In this document: positions 20,694 through 31,986 of the stretch, piece after piece
Layout: each line of letters opens with the position of its first letter
Numbering within the stretch: the first letter of the stretch is position 1
DNA from: Fictibacillus terranigra
GTDB lineage: Bacteria > Bacillota > Bacilli > Bacillales > Fictibacillaceae
Direction of reading: 5' to 3'
Assembly: GCF_030412265.1 (NCBI RefSeq)
Contig: NZ_JAUHLN010000004.1
Location: 1 to 64,000, forward strand
Length of the DNA stretch: 64,000 bases
The notes under the pieces: model-generated
What the model was told of the DNA's origin: nothing
The model's database searches: none
What the model saw: only the letters and a program-made list of their open reading frames with translations
Made by a program: the position numbers and the translations under genes

Positions 20694-21359
20694 TTGAAGA
20701 AAAGTATCGTTGTTTTTGATTTGCTGTTTTATTTAATTTTACCTTATCTGATCTGGAACCAGGGAAGGGACGTTTTGGGCGATTATTACGCCATCCTGCT
20801 GTCTTCGGTTCCGGGTTTTATCTATACCATCTTCCGGTTTGTAAAGGAAAAACAATTCAACGTGACAGGGATGTTTATTTTGTTTTCCCTGTTCGCCGGC
20901 ACGGCCATTGACCTTCTGTCAGGGGGAGCCGAACGAATGCTTTGGAACCAGGTGTTCTTCGGAATTTTTATGGCTTTGCTCATTTTCACGACCATCCTGA
21001 TCAAACAGCCGCTGGGCATGCACTTTGCGGTGGACATCGCTTATATTCAGGGGGAGCCGCGCGACAAGACGCAGTCACTGTACAGAAAGCCTGAGTTTTA
21101 TAAGTATTTTGTAGGGCTGACCGGTCTTTTTGCGTTCCGCAGCCTTTTCCAGGCCGGGTTGAAATCCTATCTCCTGATGGAATACGGCGCGAAAAAGTAT
21201 GATTTTATTTTGTTCGCGATGAAGATCTCAGGCTGGATTTTCGGAGGCCTCATCACCGCTGGATTTGTATTCATCTCTTTAAAAATCTATAACTATCATG
21301 AAAAGAACAAAGGGGGAGAGGGTTCGGAAAGTCCGATCCAAACGGAACCGAAGATCTGA
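20694..21359 (+). CDS. VC0807-like integral membrane protein
   Basis: A 221-residue protein with about six hydrophobic helices: VVFDLLFYLILPYLIW, YAILLSSVPGFIYTIF, GMFILFSLFAGTAIDLL, VFFGIFMALLIFTTILI, YFVGLTGLFAFRSLF and ISGWIFGGLITAGFVFI. The layout resembles the VC0807 family of unknown function. It starts at TTG after GGGAAGTG, a weak assignment. It converges with the acetyltransferase at 21361 with a one-base gap. Confidence 0.6.
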   Translation: MKKSIVVFDLLFYLILPYLIWNQGRDVLGDYYAILLSSVPGFIYTIFRFVKEKQFNVTGMFILFSLFAGTAIDLLSGGAERMLWNQVFFGIFMALLIFTTILIKQPLGMHFAVDIAYIQGEPRDKTQSLYRKPEFYKYFVGLTGLFAFRSLFQAGLKSYLLMEYGAKKYDFILFAMKISGWIFGGLITAGFVFISLKIYNYHEKNKGGEGSESPIQTEPKI

Positions 21360-21360
21360 T

Positions 21361-21906
21361 CTATTTTTCAGGCCAGTCGCCCGCCACCATGCCATAGACG
21401 GCGACATCCACAAAATGGTCATAGAGCCATTCCGCTTGGCGGAGTTCTCCTTCTTGACGAAATCCAAGCCGTTCTGCAACAGAGCGGCTTCTTTTATTGT
21501 CCAGAGCCGCCTTCAGTTCCAGACGGTTCAGTCCCAGTGTTCCAAACGCATATTCCACCATCGCATTGCACGAACGAGTCATGACGCCCTTGCCTTCGAA
21601 ATCTTTGCCCAGCCAATACCCAATGTTTCCCGAAAAGTTATTCCACTTGATGTCGTATAAAGCGAGAGAGCCGGCGGGGATGCCCCGGTACCAGATGAGG
21701 GTGACGAGGTCCGTGTGGTCAGCGTACTTTTGCAGCGCAAGCTTGATGAAATTTTTCGTATCTTTTAAGGTGCGCGAATAATCGACCCAGCCGAGCCAGT
21801 TCCTTAAGTGGTCCCTCGAATATTCAGTCAGCTGGAAGAGGAGCTGGGCATCTCTTTTTTCGATCAGCTTCAAGGATATTTCCTCATCAACCTGTAAAAA
21901 AAACAT
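21361..21906 (-). CDS. RimL-type GNAT acetyltransferase
   Basis: A 181-residue N-acetyltransferase starting at ATG 21906, seven bases after AGGAG; upstream starts would include that site. The fold is clear: ISLKLIEKRDAQLLFQLTEY at the N-terminus, GSLALYDI, then NIGYWLGKDFEGKGVMTRSC (acetyl-CoA loop region) and AALDNKRSRSVAERLGFRQEG. This matches ribosomal-protein-serine acetyltransferase-like proteins (YdaF/RimL). The substrate is unknown. Confidence 0.85.
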   Translation of the reverse strand: MFFLQVDEEISLKLIEKRDAQLLFQLTEYSRDHLRNWLGWVDYSRTLKDTKNFIKLALQKYADHTDLVTLIWYRGIPAGSLALYDIKWNNFSGNIGYWLGKDFEGKGVMTRSCNAMVEYAFGTLGLNRLELKAALDNKRSRSVAERLGFRQEGELRQAEWLYDHFVDVAVYGMVAGDWPEK

Positions 21907-22005
21907 ACGCATTCTCCTGTTCATCGCTTTTTCTGGAGTTACCAAAAATTAATCATCATGTAAGCGTTGTTTCACAGTGTCAAAGATGAGCAGCCCAATA
22001 ATTTT

Positions 22006-22014
22006 TGTTATAAT
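22006..22014 (+). promoter_or_regulatory. Extended -10 promoter candidate for pcrB
   Basis: TTGTTATAAT contains a TGn motif plus a perfect TATAAT (22009-22014). No good -35 is visible. The 180-bp leader to pcrB contains no riboswitch I recognise. Confidence 0.5.
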
Positions 22015-22191
22015 GGCAAAAGGTATAAAGAGAATAACCGGCCGGACAATCCCGGTTTCATATATTGGCTTCGTTTGGTTTCGTCTTAGGCGAGTTCAAG
22101 AGTTCCTGCGCTTGTCGGCCTTTTGGGACGAAAAGACATCATTTCGTTGTAGGACACTTCAGCATTAGCTACTAGGAGGATCACGCATCTT

Positions 22192-22881
22192 ATGAATTTT
22201 GATTATCTGGTTTGGAAGCATGTTTTTAAACTGGATCCCAATAAGGAAATATCGGATGCCGATTTGGAGGCCGTCTGTGATTCAGGCACAGATGCGGTCA
22301 TTGTCGGCGGGAGTGACGGAGTAACACTTGATAATACCCTTGATTTGATGTCACGGATCCGCAAGTTTGCGGTTCCTTGTGTTCTGGAGGTTTCCAACAT
22401 GGAATCGCTGACTCCGGGCTTTGATTTTTATTATATTCCGACCGTTCTGAACAGCAGGGATGCTAGCTTTATCGTTGGCCTTCAGCATGAGGCAGTAAAG
22501 GAATACGGCGATCTCATGAACTGGGAGGAGATCGTGACAGAAGGCTATTGCATCGTGAACCCGGATTGCAAAGCGGCTCAATACTCCAGTGCAAATGCCA
22601 GTCTTACATTAGAAGATGTTGTAGCATATGCGCGCATGGCGGAAAAAATGTTCAGGCTCCCGGTGTTTTATCTTGAATACAGCGGAATGTACGGTGACCT
22701 TGAAGTCGTAAAGGAAGTTAGGAAAGTGCTCGACCGTACGAAGTTTTATTATGGCGGCGGTATAACAAGCGCGGAACAGGCGAGAGAGATGGCGGTTTTC
22801 GCAGACACGGTCGTCATCGGAAATATCATTTACGATGATTTAAAAAGTGCACTGGAGACGGTAAAGGCTGTAAAAGGTTAA
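22192..22881 (+). CDS. pcrB: Heptaprenylglyceryl phosphate synthase PcrB
   Basis: A 229-residue TIM-barrel prenyltransferase that makes the ether lipid heptaprenylglyceryl phosphate from glycerol-1-phosphate. Family marks are [12 protein letters not shown] near residue 8, [13 protein letters not shown] near 37, [10 protein letters not shown] near 158 and [14 protein letters not shown] near 183 (phosphate site). CTAGGAGG lies before the ATG. It is followed by a separate promoter for pcrA. Confidence 0.95.
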   Translation: MNFDYLVWKHVFKLDPNKEISDADLEAVCDSGTDAVIVGGSDGVTLDNTLDLMSRIRKFAVPCVLEVSNMESLTPGFDFYYIPTVLNSRDASFIVGLQHEAVKEYGDLMNWEEIVTEGYCIVNPDCKAAQYSSANASLTLEDVVAYARMAEKMFRLPVFYLEYSGMYGDLEVVKEVRKVLDRTKFYYGGGITSAEQAREMAVFADTVVIGNIIYDDLKSALETVKAVKG

Positions 22882-22931
22882 TTGAAGTAGGCCGGCAAAT
22901 CATTTACAATGGAAATAAGAACAAATGTTTG
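22882..22931 (+). promoter_or_regulatory. pcrA promoter with LexA-like box
   Basis: TTGAAG (22882-22887), a 17-bp spacer and TACAAT (22905-22910) make a sigma-A promoter starting in the pcrB stop region. AGAACAAATGTTTG at 22918-22931 fits the Bacillus LexA/DinR consensus CGAACRNRYGTTYC at all but the two outer positions and lies over the expected start of transcription. Confidence 0.7.
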
Positions 22932-22947
22932 GGTAGGTGACGGATAA

Positions 22948-25188
22948 ATGAGTATGCACCAATTGATTGAAAAGCTGCTGACAGGGCTCAATCCTGAACA
23001 AAAAGCAGCCGTTAAACATACAGAGGGACCGCTGTTAATCATGGCGGGAGCGGGAAGCGGAAAGACGAGGGTGCTGACCCACCGCATCGCTTATTTAATG
23101 ATGGAGAAGGAAGTTGCTCCATGGAACATTCTTGCGATTACGTTTACGAACAAGGCCGCTCGCGAGATGAAGGAAAGGGTAGCGGCCATTACCGGGCCGG
23201 TTGCTGAAGACATCTGGATCTCAACGTTCCACTCCATGTGTGTAAGAATTTTACGCCGTGACATCGACCGGATCGGCATCAGCCGAAACTTCTCGATCCT
23301 TGATTCTACCGATCAGCTCTCGGTCATTAAAAATATATTAAAAGACAAGAACCTTGATTCGAAAAAATTTGAGCCGCGGAGTATCCTTGGCTCTATATCG
23401 TCATTGAAAAACGAACTGAAAACGAGCGCTGATTTTGCGAAAACCATGAACGGGCCGTATGACAGTGTTGTTTACGAGGTATACCAAGAATATGAAAAAC
23501 GTTTGAAAAAGAACTCTGCGCTCGATTTTGATGATTTAATAATGACAACGATCCATCTCTTCAAGCGTGTTCCTGAGGTGCTGCAATTCTATCAGCGCAA
23601 GTTCCAATACATCCACGTGGATGAGTATCAGGATACGAACCGTGCGCAGTACATGCTCGTACAGATGCTTGCCGACCGTTTCCGAAACCTTTGTGTTGTC
23701 GGTGACTCGGATCAGTCCATCTACGGCTGGCGCGGAGCGGACATCGCGAACATCCTTTCTTTTGAAAAGGATTATAATGACGCGAAGGTGATTCTGCTCG
23801 AACAAAACTACCGTTCTACGAAAACCATCCTGAACGCAGCGAATAAAGTGATAGAAAACAACTTCAACCGCAAGGCGAAAAATCTGTGGACCGATAAAGC
23901 GGAAGGACAGAATATCCTTTATTACCAAGGGGATAATGAGCACGATGAAAGCCATTATGTAGCCGGGAAGATCCGCGAGATGACGACCGGCGGAAGCCGC
24001 AAATGCTCGGATATCGCAATCCTTTACCGTACGAATGCCCAGTCCCGTGTGATCGAGGAAGTTTTGATGAAGTCGAACATCCCTTACAATATCGTCGGCG
24101 GAATCAAGTTCTATGACAGAAAAGAAATCAAGGACATCCTGGCGTATCTTCGCCTGATCGCAAACCCGGATGATGACATCAGCATGATGCGGATCATCAA
24201 TGTGCCGAAGCGCGGGATCGGAGCTTCGACCGTCGATAAGATTCTCCAATATGGTGCGGATAACGATCTTTCCATGTACCAGGCGCTTCAGGAAGTGGAG
24301 CAGATCGGTTTAACCGCGCGGATCACAGGCTTACTGCGCGAGTTTTCCGAGCTGATCACGAACTGGACCCGCATGCAGGAGTTCCTTTCCGTGACCGAGC
24401 TTGTGGAAGAAGTCATTGATAAGACCGGATACCGCGACATGCTGAAGGCGGACAAGTCGCTTGAAGCCCAGAGCCGACTGGAGAACATCGATGAGTTCCT
24501 GTCTGTTACCCAGGACTTTGAAAAGAAACAGGAAGATAAGAGCCTCGTAGCCTTCTTGACCGACCTCGCTCTTGTGGCGGACATCGACCGCCTCGACGAG
24601 GACAGCGATGGCGATAAACCAAAAGAATCAGTTGTTCTGATGACCCTTCATTCAGCAAAAGGCCTGGAGTTCCCTGTTGTCTTCCTGATCGGCCTGGAGG
24701 AAGGTGTATTCCCTCACAGCCGGGCGCTCTTTGAAGAGAGCGAGATGGAGGAAGAACGCCGTCTGGCTTACGTGGGGATTACCCGGGCGGAAGAGGAGCT
24801 GTATTTGACCAACGCACGGATGAGAACGCTGTTCGGTCGCACGAACATGAATCCTGTATCCCGTTTTATCGGCGAAATTCCGGAAGAGCTGCTGGAATCC
24901 ATCCAGAAGGAAAAAGAAACACCGAGCTGGGCAAGAAGTTCCCGATCCAATGCTGCACCTTCCTTCATGAAGCAGCCAGCCAAGAGAACGGCTCCTGTCT
25001 ACACAAACAATGGAGGCGAAAAGCAGGATTGGAAAGTCGGAGACAAAGTGAAACACCGCAAATGGGAAACCGGCGTGGTCGTGAGCATGAAGGGCGAAGG
25101 CGACTCTCTCGAATTGGACATTGCGTTCCCTCAGCCTGTGGGACTGAAACGCCTGCTTGCGAAGTTTGCTCCGATTGAAAGGGTTTAA
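22948..25188 (+). CDS. pcrA: DNA helicase PcrA (UvrD family)
   Basis: A 746-residue SF1A 3'-5' helicase for nucleotide-excision repair, rolling-circle replication and removal of RecA filaments. Helicase motifs run in order: Q-motif [11 protein letters not shown], Walker [10 protein letters not shown] (about residue 33), [20 protein letters not shown], Walker B DEYQDTN, motif [17 protein letters not shown], motif IV EQNYRST, motif [12 protein letters not shown] and motif [13 protein letters not shown]. The C-terminal [19 protein letters not shown] is the Tudor-like RNA-polymerase-binding end of PcrA. Confidence 0.98.
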   Translation: MSMHQLIEKLLTGLNPEQKAAVKHTEGPLLIMAGAGSGKTRVLTHRIAYLMMEKEVAPWNILAITFTNKAAREMKERVAAITGPVAEDIWISTFHSMCVRILRRDIDRIGISRNFSILDSTDQLSVIKNILKDKNLDSKKFEPRSILGSISSLKNELKTSADFAKTMNGPYDSVVYEVYQEYEKRLKKNSALDFDDLIMTTIHLFKRVPEVLQFYQRKFQYIHVDEYQDTNRAQYMLVQMLADRFRNLCVVGDSDQSIYGWRGADIANILSFEKDYNDAKVILLEQNYRSTKTILNAANKVIENNFNRKAKNLWTDKAEGQNILYYQGDNEHDESHYVAGKIREMTTGGSRKCSDIAILYRTNAQSRVIEEVLMKSNIPYNIVGGIKFYDRKEIKDILAYLRLIANPDDDISMMRIINVPKRGIGASTVDKILQYGADNDLSMYQALQEVEQIGLTARITGLLREFSELITNWTRMQEFLSVTELVEEVIDKTGYRDMLKADKSLEAQSRLENIDEFLSVTQDFEKKQEDKSLVAFLTDLALVADIDRLDEDSDGDKPKESVVLMTLHSAKGLEFPVVFLIGLEEGVFPHSRALFEESEMEEERRLAYVGITRAEEELYLTNARMRTLFGRTNMNPVSRFIGEIPEELLESIQKEKETPSWARSSRSNAAPSFMKQPAKRTAPVYTNNGGEKQDWKVGDKVKHRKWETGVVVSMKGEGDSLELDIAFPQPVGLKRLLAKFAPIERV

Positions 25189-25203
25189 ACGTCCGTTTAA
25201 ACC
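25182..25203. repeat. Perfect inverted repeat across the pcrA stop codon
   Basis: Two 10-base arms, GGTTTAAACG and CGTTTAAACC, are separated by two bases. The pcrA TAA is inside the left arm. There is no T-run after it, so it is not a classical terminator. It could be an operator or an mRNA-stabilising hairpin between pcrA and ligA. Confidence 0.6.
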
Positions 25204-25238
25204 TTCCTTAAAAAAGCTGCGTGGTTCTCATTTTTTAA

Positions 25239-27263
<2,025 letters not shown>

Positions 27264-27305
27264 AGAATAGCTCTGTTCCATCAAGTTTTATGGAGGAGTG
27301 TTACC

Positions 27306-28505
27306 ATGATAAAGCGGATCAGCCTGATCCTGATAAGCTCCCTTTTGATCCTGAGCGGCTGTATGGGGAAAGATAAGCTGCAGAAGGAAGAGGAAGTTGT
27401 TAAGAAAAAAGGGAAAACGGAAGAAAAAGCCATCATTACCGGGGAGATCAATACCGGGGAAAAATACTACCGAAGCATCGTGCCGTTTGAGCCCGGAGGT
27501 GCCCGCGGCTTGATTAAGTACGGTGTAGATAACCGCCTGGACATCAATGAATTCGAACTTGGCCTCATGCGGATTGCACAGGATAATTTCAGCACCGACA
27601 AGTATTACTATCAGGAAGGCCAGTATTTGTCTTCCACGACCGTCAATAACTGGCTGAAGCGTGCGGACGAGAAAACAGCTAAAAACAATAAAACAGACAT
27701 GACTCAAAAAGGGCTGAATCCTGCATTGGGTGTCAAGCAGGATGCGCCTTACAAGCAGGTGATGGCAGCGGAAGACAAGCATCCGAAATACTTATCGTAT
27801 GTGCTGGAGCAGAACTACCTTGTACAGAGCGGCAATGATAAAGTAAAACTCGGAGGTGTCGTTGTCGGCTTATCGTTTAACTCCACGTACTATTACAAGG
27901 CGATGGACAAGGCTGGTTTGATCTATAACGGCTCGAAGAAATTGAATGCAAGTGACGTTTCCCGAGAGGCAAGAAAAATGGGTCAGCAGGTGATCCACCG
28001 CCTTCGCCAAAACCAGGCACTGAAAAATGTACCGATTACCATTGCTCTGTATCAGGAAGCAGAAAAAGAGTCGGTAACACCTGGTCACTTTTTCGCGACG
28101 GCATCCGCCGGAGCGGGCAGCTCGCAGCTCGGAAGCTGGGACAAGATTGACGACCGCTACTACTTGTTCCCTTCAAAAGACGGAACTGCTGCAAAAAGGG
28201 ATGACGCTGAGAAGTTTAATAACTTCAAAAGCAAGATCCAGGACTACTTCCCGAACTATGTGGGCGTGATCGGCAAAGCTCACTACCGTGATGGAAACAT
28301 GAACCGTCTTGACATCGATATTCCGATGCAATTCCAAGGGAAAGCAGAAGTGATCTCATTCACCCAGTATGTCACCTCGTCGGTCATGAAGGAGCTGCCA
28401 ACCGTTCCGGTCACGATTAACATCCAATCAGCCGTCAATAAACCGGAAGCGCTCATCGTAAGAGATGACGCAAACAGCGAACCATTTGTGCATATTTATA
28501 GATAG
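27306..28505 (+). CDS. yerH: CamS-family lipoprotein YerH
   Basis: A 399-residue lipoprotein: signal ISLILISSLLILSG with lipobox LSGC (Cys 19). The mature protein belongs to the CamS sex-pheromone precursor family, shown by YYRSIVPFEPGGARGLI, FELGLMRIAQDNFS, GVVVGLSFNSTYYY and the C-terminal EPFVHIYR. In enterococci the cleaved CamS signal peptide gives a pheromone; in Bacillus the role is unknown. GGAGG lies before the ATG. It is the last gene of the pcrA-ligA group. Confidence 0.9.
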   Translation: MIKRISLILISSLLILSGCMGKDKLQKEEEVVKKKGKTEEKAIITGEINTGEKYYRSIVPFEPGGARGLIKYGVDNRLDINEFELGLMRIAQDNFSTDKYYYQEGQYLSSTTVNNWLKRADEKTAKNNKTDMTQKGLNPALGVKQDAPYKQVMAAEDKHPKYLSYVLEQNYLVQSGNDKVKLGGVVVGLSFNSTYYYKAMDKAGLIYNGSKKLNASDVSREARKMGQQVIHRLRQNQALKNVPITIALYQEAEKESVTPGHFFATASAGAGSSQLGSWDKIDDRYYLFPSKDGTAAKRDDAEKFNNFKSKIQDYFPNYVGVIGKAHYRDGNMNRLDIDIPMQFQGKAEVISFTQYVTSSVMKELPTVPVTINIQSAVNKPEALIVRDDANSEPFVHIYR

Positions 28506-28512
28506 TTTCGGA

Positions 28513-28549
28513 AGGCAGACCCAAGAAATTACAGGGGTCTGTCTTTTTT
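28513..28549 (+). terminator. Terminator after yerH
   Basis: AGGCAGACCC and GGGTCTGTCT pair with wobble, followed by TTTTT. Confidence 0.82.
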
Positions 28550-28626
28550 ATGTGCATAGTTATAAAATCCCTTGAAATAAAAGGATTTCATGCCCATTTC
28601 TTACTATTCTGACTATTTGTCATTGT

Positions 28627-28656
28627 TTGAACTGTGGCACGAGTTTAGGGTAGAAT
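28627..28656 (+). promoter_or_regulatory. Promoter of rocA
   Basis: TTGAAC (28627-28632) and TAGAAT (28651-28656) with an 18-bp spacer. The TGGCAC within it recalls a sigma-54 -24 box, but the matching -12 GC is absent. Confidence 0.6.
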
Positions 28657-28704
28657 AGACTTGTTGAACAAATGAAAACGCTTAAGGGCATAGGAGGGGA
28701 CCAG

Positions 28705-30252
28705 ATGATTCGAGAATATAAGCACGAACCATTTACGGATTTTTCAGTTACAGAAAACAAGAAAGCTTTTGAGGAAGCTTTAGACCTTGTTAATTCGCAG
28801 CTAGGTAAAGAGTATCCTCTTGTCATTGGCGGCGAAAAGATTATAACGGATGAAAAAATCGTTTCTATCAATCCGGCCAATAAAGAAGAAATTATTGGAA
28901 CGGTTTCTAAAGCAAATAAAGATTTAGCAGAAAAAGCAATGCAAGTTGCGGTTTCTACCTTTGAAACATGGAAAAAATGGGCGCCTGAAGCTCGCGCCAG
29001 CATCCTTTACCGAGCTTCTGCCATTCTCCGCCGCCGTAAGCATGAATTCTCTGCTTACCTAGTTAAAGAAGCAGGTAAGCCATGGAAAGAAGCAGATGCT
29101 GACACAGCCGAAGCGATCGACTTCCTCGAGTTCTATGCTCGCCAAATGGAATTGATGAAAAACGGTGTACCTGTAAAGAGCCGTGAAGGTGAAATCAACC
29201 AATTCAACTACATCCCGCTTGGGGTCGGCATCGTCATCGCACCATTCAACTTCCCGCTTGCGATCATGGCGGGAACTACAGTAGCTGCCATCGTTTCTGG
29301 TAACACAGTGCTTCTTAAACCGGCTAACAACACTCCGGTTGTTGCAGCGAAGTTTGCTGAAGTCATGGAGCAAGCAGGTCTTCCTGCCGGCGTATTAAAC
29401 TTCATCCCGGGCAGCGGAGCAGAAGTGGGCGACTACTTGGTAGACCACCCGAAAACACGTTTCGTATCCTTTACTGGTTCACGTGAAGTCGGCTGCCGCA
29501 TCTATGAGCGTGCTGCAAAAGTAAACCCTGGCCAAATCTGGCTGAAGCGTGTTATCGCTGAAATGGGCGGAAAAGACACAATGGTGATCGACAACAACGT
29601 AGATACAGACATGGCGGCTGCTGCGATCGTTTACTCTGCATTCGGATTCTCCGGACAGAAATGTTCTGCAGGTTCCCGTGCAGTCGTTCACCAAGACGTG
29701 TATGATGAAGTACTGGAAAAAGCAGTTGAGTTAACAAAATCGCTTCGTGTTGGAAACCCTGAAGACCTAGGAAACTACATGGGTCCAGTAATCGACCAAG
29801 CGGCTTACAACAAAATCATGAGCTACATTGAAGTTGGACGAACAGAAGGGAAAATCGTTGCTGGAGGAGAAGGCGACGACTCTAAAGGTTTCTTCATCCA
29901 ACCGACAATCGTAGCGGATGTCCAAGAAAAAGCACGCCTCATGCAAGAAGAGATCTTCGGACCAGTTGTTGCATTCTCTAAAGCGCGTGACTTCGACCAC
30001 ATGATGGAAATTGCAAACAACACAGAATACGGTTTGACTGGAGCTCTTATCTCCAACAACCGTGAGCACATCGAGCGTGCAAAAGAAGAATTCCACGTGG
30101 GCAACCTGTATTTCAACCGCGGATGTACGGGAGCGATCGTTGGATACCAGCCATTTGGCGGTTTCAACATGTCAGGTACAGACTCTAAAGCTGGCGGCCC
30201 TGACTACCTGCTTCTTCACATGCAAGCAAAAACAACATCAGAGTTGCTTTAA
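28705..30252 (+). CDS. rocA: 1-pyrroline-5-carboxylate dehydrogenase RocA
   Basis: Oxidises glutamate semialdehyde/P5C to glutamate in proline and arginine breakdown. Starting at ATG 28705, after ATAGGAGGGG, it has 515 residues, the same as B. subtilis RocA. The aldehyde dehydrogenase core is complete: [18 protein letters not shown], the catalytic Glu in [11 protein letters not shown] and Cys in [10 protein letters not shown], then [10 protein letters not shown] near the C-terminus. It is monocistronic with its own promoter and terminator. Codon use looks highly biased, suggesting high expression. Confidence 0.95.
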   Translation: MIREYKHEPFTDFSVTENKKAFEEALDLVNSQLGKEYPLVIGGEKIITDEKIVSINPANKEEIIGTVSKANKDLAEKAMQVAVSTFETWKKWAPEARASILYRASAILRRRKHEFSAYLVKEAGKPWKEADADTAEAIDFLEFYARQMELMKNGVPVKSREGEINQFNYIPLGVGIVIAPFNFPLAIMAGTTVAAIVSGNTVLLKPANNTPVVAAKFAEVMEQAGLPAGVLNFIPGSGAEVGDYLVDHPKTRFVSFTGSREVGCRIYERAAKVNPGQIWLKRVIAEMGGKDTMVIDNNVDTDMAAAAIVYSAFGFSGQKCSAGSRAVVHQDVYDEVLEKAVELTKSLRVGNPEDLGNYMGPVIDQAAYNKIMSYIEVGRTEGKIVAGGEGDDSKGFFIQPTIVADVQEKARLMQEEIFGPVVAFSKARDFDHMMEIANNTEYGLTGALISNNREHIERAKEEFHVGNLYFNRGCTGAIVGYQPFGGFNMSGTDSKAGGPDYLLLHMQAKTTSELL

Positions 30253-30258
30253 TACAAC

Positions 30259-30294
30259 AAAAACCCCTTACGGCTTCGGCCGTAAGGGGTTTTT
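30259..30294 (+). terminator. UUCG-loop terminator between rocA and the FHA regulator
   Basis: A perfect 16-bp stem (AAAAACCCCTTACGGC and its complement) closed by a TTCG tetraloop, with T-runs on both strands. It serves both convergent genes. Confidence 0.93.
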
Positions 30295-30994
30295 ACTTTT
30301 CTGCCGGGCTGCCTTGCGACACAGCCATCACAAATCCTTTACGGAGAACAGATTCGATGTGTAGATAAGGGGAGAGCTTTTTCCGTACACGGTAGATCAG
30401 GGAGTTTAGCTCATCAGAGCCAACATCGGGTACCCTGCCGTCGAAAAGCAAGTCTCTTTCGCTCCAGGCGTGCCGTTTGACTTCTTCTTTTGAAACGAAT
30501 TGCCCGAGGGAAGAATACAGCAGTTTAAAGCACTGAAACTCCTTATGTGAAAAGTGAATGTCTTTTTCACGCACTCGAACTTTTTGCAAAAGCTCATGGA
30601 TCTCAATGAAATCCTCGGCTGGAAGGGCGATAGGTTTTACCGGGTCCCAATCCATTGTTTCCTGGGAGTTCATCGTCATATACTTCATGGAGATCATGCC
30701 ATTGACCAGAGTAATCTGGTCACCATTGTGCAGAGCATATTCCTTTTGGGGAAGAAGGCGGATGCCATTTAGCCAGGTGCCATGCTTGCTTCCCAGATCA
30801 ATCAGCATGGGTGAGGGCTTATCACAGTCAATCACACAATGCCTTCTAGAGACGAGCGGAATATGAAAAGCAATTCCAGGAGCGGGCTCAGAGCCGATTC
30901 TTCCGATGAAAATTTTTCTTTTTAAAGGAACAAATTCATTATCATAGGGCTGTCCGCGTTCAATCAACAAGTGAAACTTCTCTAAGACGTCCAT
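30293..30994 (-). CDS. FHA domain / winged-helix transcriptional regulator
   Basis: A 233-residue cytosolic protein. Residues 15-105 form a forkhead-associated domain, which binds phosphothreonine peptides: KIFIGRIGS, VSRRHCVID, LIDLGSKHGTWLNG. Residues 130-228 resemble an OmpR/PhoB-type winged helix (REKDIHFSHKEFQCFKLLYS, VSKEEVKRHAWS, ELNSLIYRVRKKLSP, LRKGFVM). There is no receiver domain. GGTGAG lies before the ATG. It is divergent from the metallo-beta-lactamase at 31125 (130 bp apart). The domain reading is strong; control of that neighbour is an inference. Confidence 0.85.
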   Translation of the reverse strand: MDVLEKFHLLIERGQPYDNEFVPLKRKIFIGRIGSEPAPGIAFHIPLVSRRHCVIDCDKPSPMLIDLGSKHGTWLNGIRLLPQKEYALHNGDQITLVNGMISMKYMTMNSQETMDWDPVKPIALPAEDFIEIHELLQKVRVREKDIHFSHKEFQCFKLLYSSLGQFVSKEEVKRHAWSERDLLFDGRVPDVGSDELNSLIYRVRKKLSPYLHIESVLRKGFVMAVSQGSPAEK

Positions 30995-31056
30995 TGGCTC
31001 ACCTTCAATTATTTCAATATTCTTACTCTTGTTAGAGATTTGTTATTCCCGCTCCA

Positions 31057-31085
31057 TTGATGGGGTCAAAGAGAAGGAATATCAT
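31057..31085 (+). promoter_or_regulatory. Promoter of the metallo-beta-lactamase gene
   Basis: TTGATG (31057-31062), a 17-bp spacer and TATCAT (31080-31085). An inverted pair TGTTATT / AATAACA brackets the promoter and could be an operator. Confidence 0.6.
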
Positions 31086-31124
31086 CAATAACATAGCAGG
31101 AAAATTTAAGTAAAGGAAGGGATT

Positions 31125-31931
31125 ATGGTCATGAAAAAAAGAATCGTTTTAAATGCTGCTCTCAGCGGAATCATTGGTTTAGGTGTGGTAACCGCACCGT
31201 TAATCGTTAATGCGCAGGCCCAGAAGCCACACAGCCAAGCCGCTCATGTTCAAAAAACGTATTCGAACGAGGCAGGAACGGTTACACTCACCGAAATTAA
31301 GCCGCATGTTTGGGTACATACGTCGATCGGAGAGTTTAACGGGATGCCGGTTCCTTCGAACGGGCTGTTGTTGGAGACTTCCAAAGGCCTGCTGCTCGTC
31401 GATTCTTCATGGAATGATTCTATTACAACAGAACTGATGGATTTGATTTCGAAGCATTTGAAAAAACCGGTGAAAAACGCCATCATTACCCATTCCCATG
31501 CAGACCGAATCGGAGGGATTAAAACACTGAAGGAGCGGGGTGTCCATGTATATACGACTCCTCAAACCGCAAAGCTTGGAGCAGAAAACGGTTATGAGTC
31601 ACCAGACCGGCTTCTGAATCCTGTATTGACCCACTTAAAGTTCGGGAACGTTAAGGTGGAAACCTATTATCCGGGCAAAGGGCATACCGAAGATAATATT
31701 ACCGTTTATTTTCCACAGTACAAGCTGTTGGTTGGAGGCTGCCTGATCAAGTCACAGGAAGCAAAGGACCTCGGGAATTTAGAGGATGCTGATGTTGATG
31801 CTTGGCCGGTGTCCGTGCAAAGCGTGATCGACCGCTATCCTCAAGTGGATACAGTTGTTCCAGGGCATGGAAACCTGGGAGGAACAGAGCTTCTTTATCA
31901 CACCATAGAGCTGTTGGAGAACAACAAATAA
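31125..31931 (+). CDS. Subclass B1 metallo-beta-lactamase (BcII-like)
   Basis: A 268-residue exported zinc hydrolase expected to open beta-lactam rings, carbapenems included. A signal peptide (AALSGIIGLGVVTAPLIVNAQA) is followed by the MBL fold. All B1 zinc ligands are visible: HSHAD (two His and Asp), the His of GKGHTEDN, Cys of VGGCLIKS and His of VPGHGNLGG. The B1 Lys of CLIKS and the loop residues GMPVPSNGLLL also fit. ATG at 31125 or 31131, after AAGGAAGGG. Activity and spectrum are not shown by sequence. Confidence 0.93.
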   Translation: MVMKKRIVLNAALSGIIGLGVVTAPLIVNAQAQKPHSQAAHVQKTYSNEAGTVTLTEIKPHVWVHTSIGEFNGMPVPSNGLLLETSKGLLLVDSSWNDSITTELMDLISKHLKKPVKNAIITHSHADRIGGIKTLKERGVHVYTTPQTAKLGAENGYESPDRLLNPVLTHLKFGNVKVETYYPGKGHTEDNITVYFPQYKLLVGGCLIKSQEAKDLGNLEDADVDAWPVSVQSVIDRYPQVDTVVPGHGNLGGTELLYHTIELLENNK

Positions 31932-31945
31932 AGATAAACATAAAA

Positions 31946-31980
31946 AAAACTGGCGAGAACCAAGTTCCCGCCAGTTTTTT
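31946..31980 (+). terminator. Terminator between bla and doxX (bidirectional)
   Basis: AAAACTGGCGAGAAC pairs with GTTCCCGCCAGTTTT (one A-C mismatch) across CAA, with T-runs on both strands. Confidence 0.88.
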
Positions 31981-31986
31981 CTTTAT

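Noticed and set aside
28627-28656. Sigma-54 promoter for rocA
   Set aside because: TGGCAC fits the -24 element, but the invariant GC at -12 is missing (GG instead) and no RocR-type upstream site is visible. A sigma-A promoter fits better.
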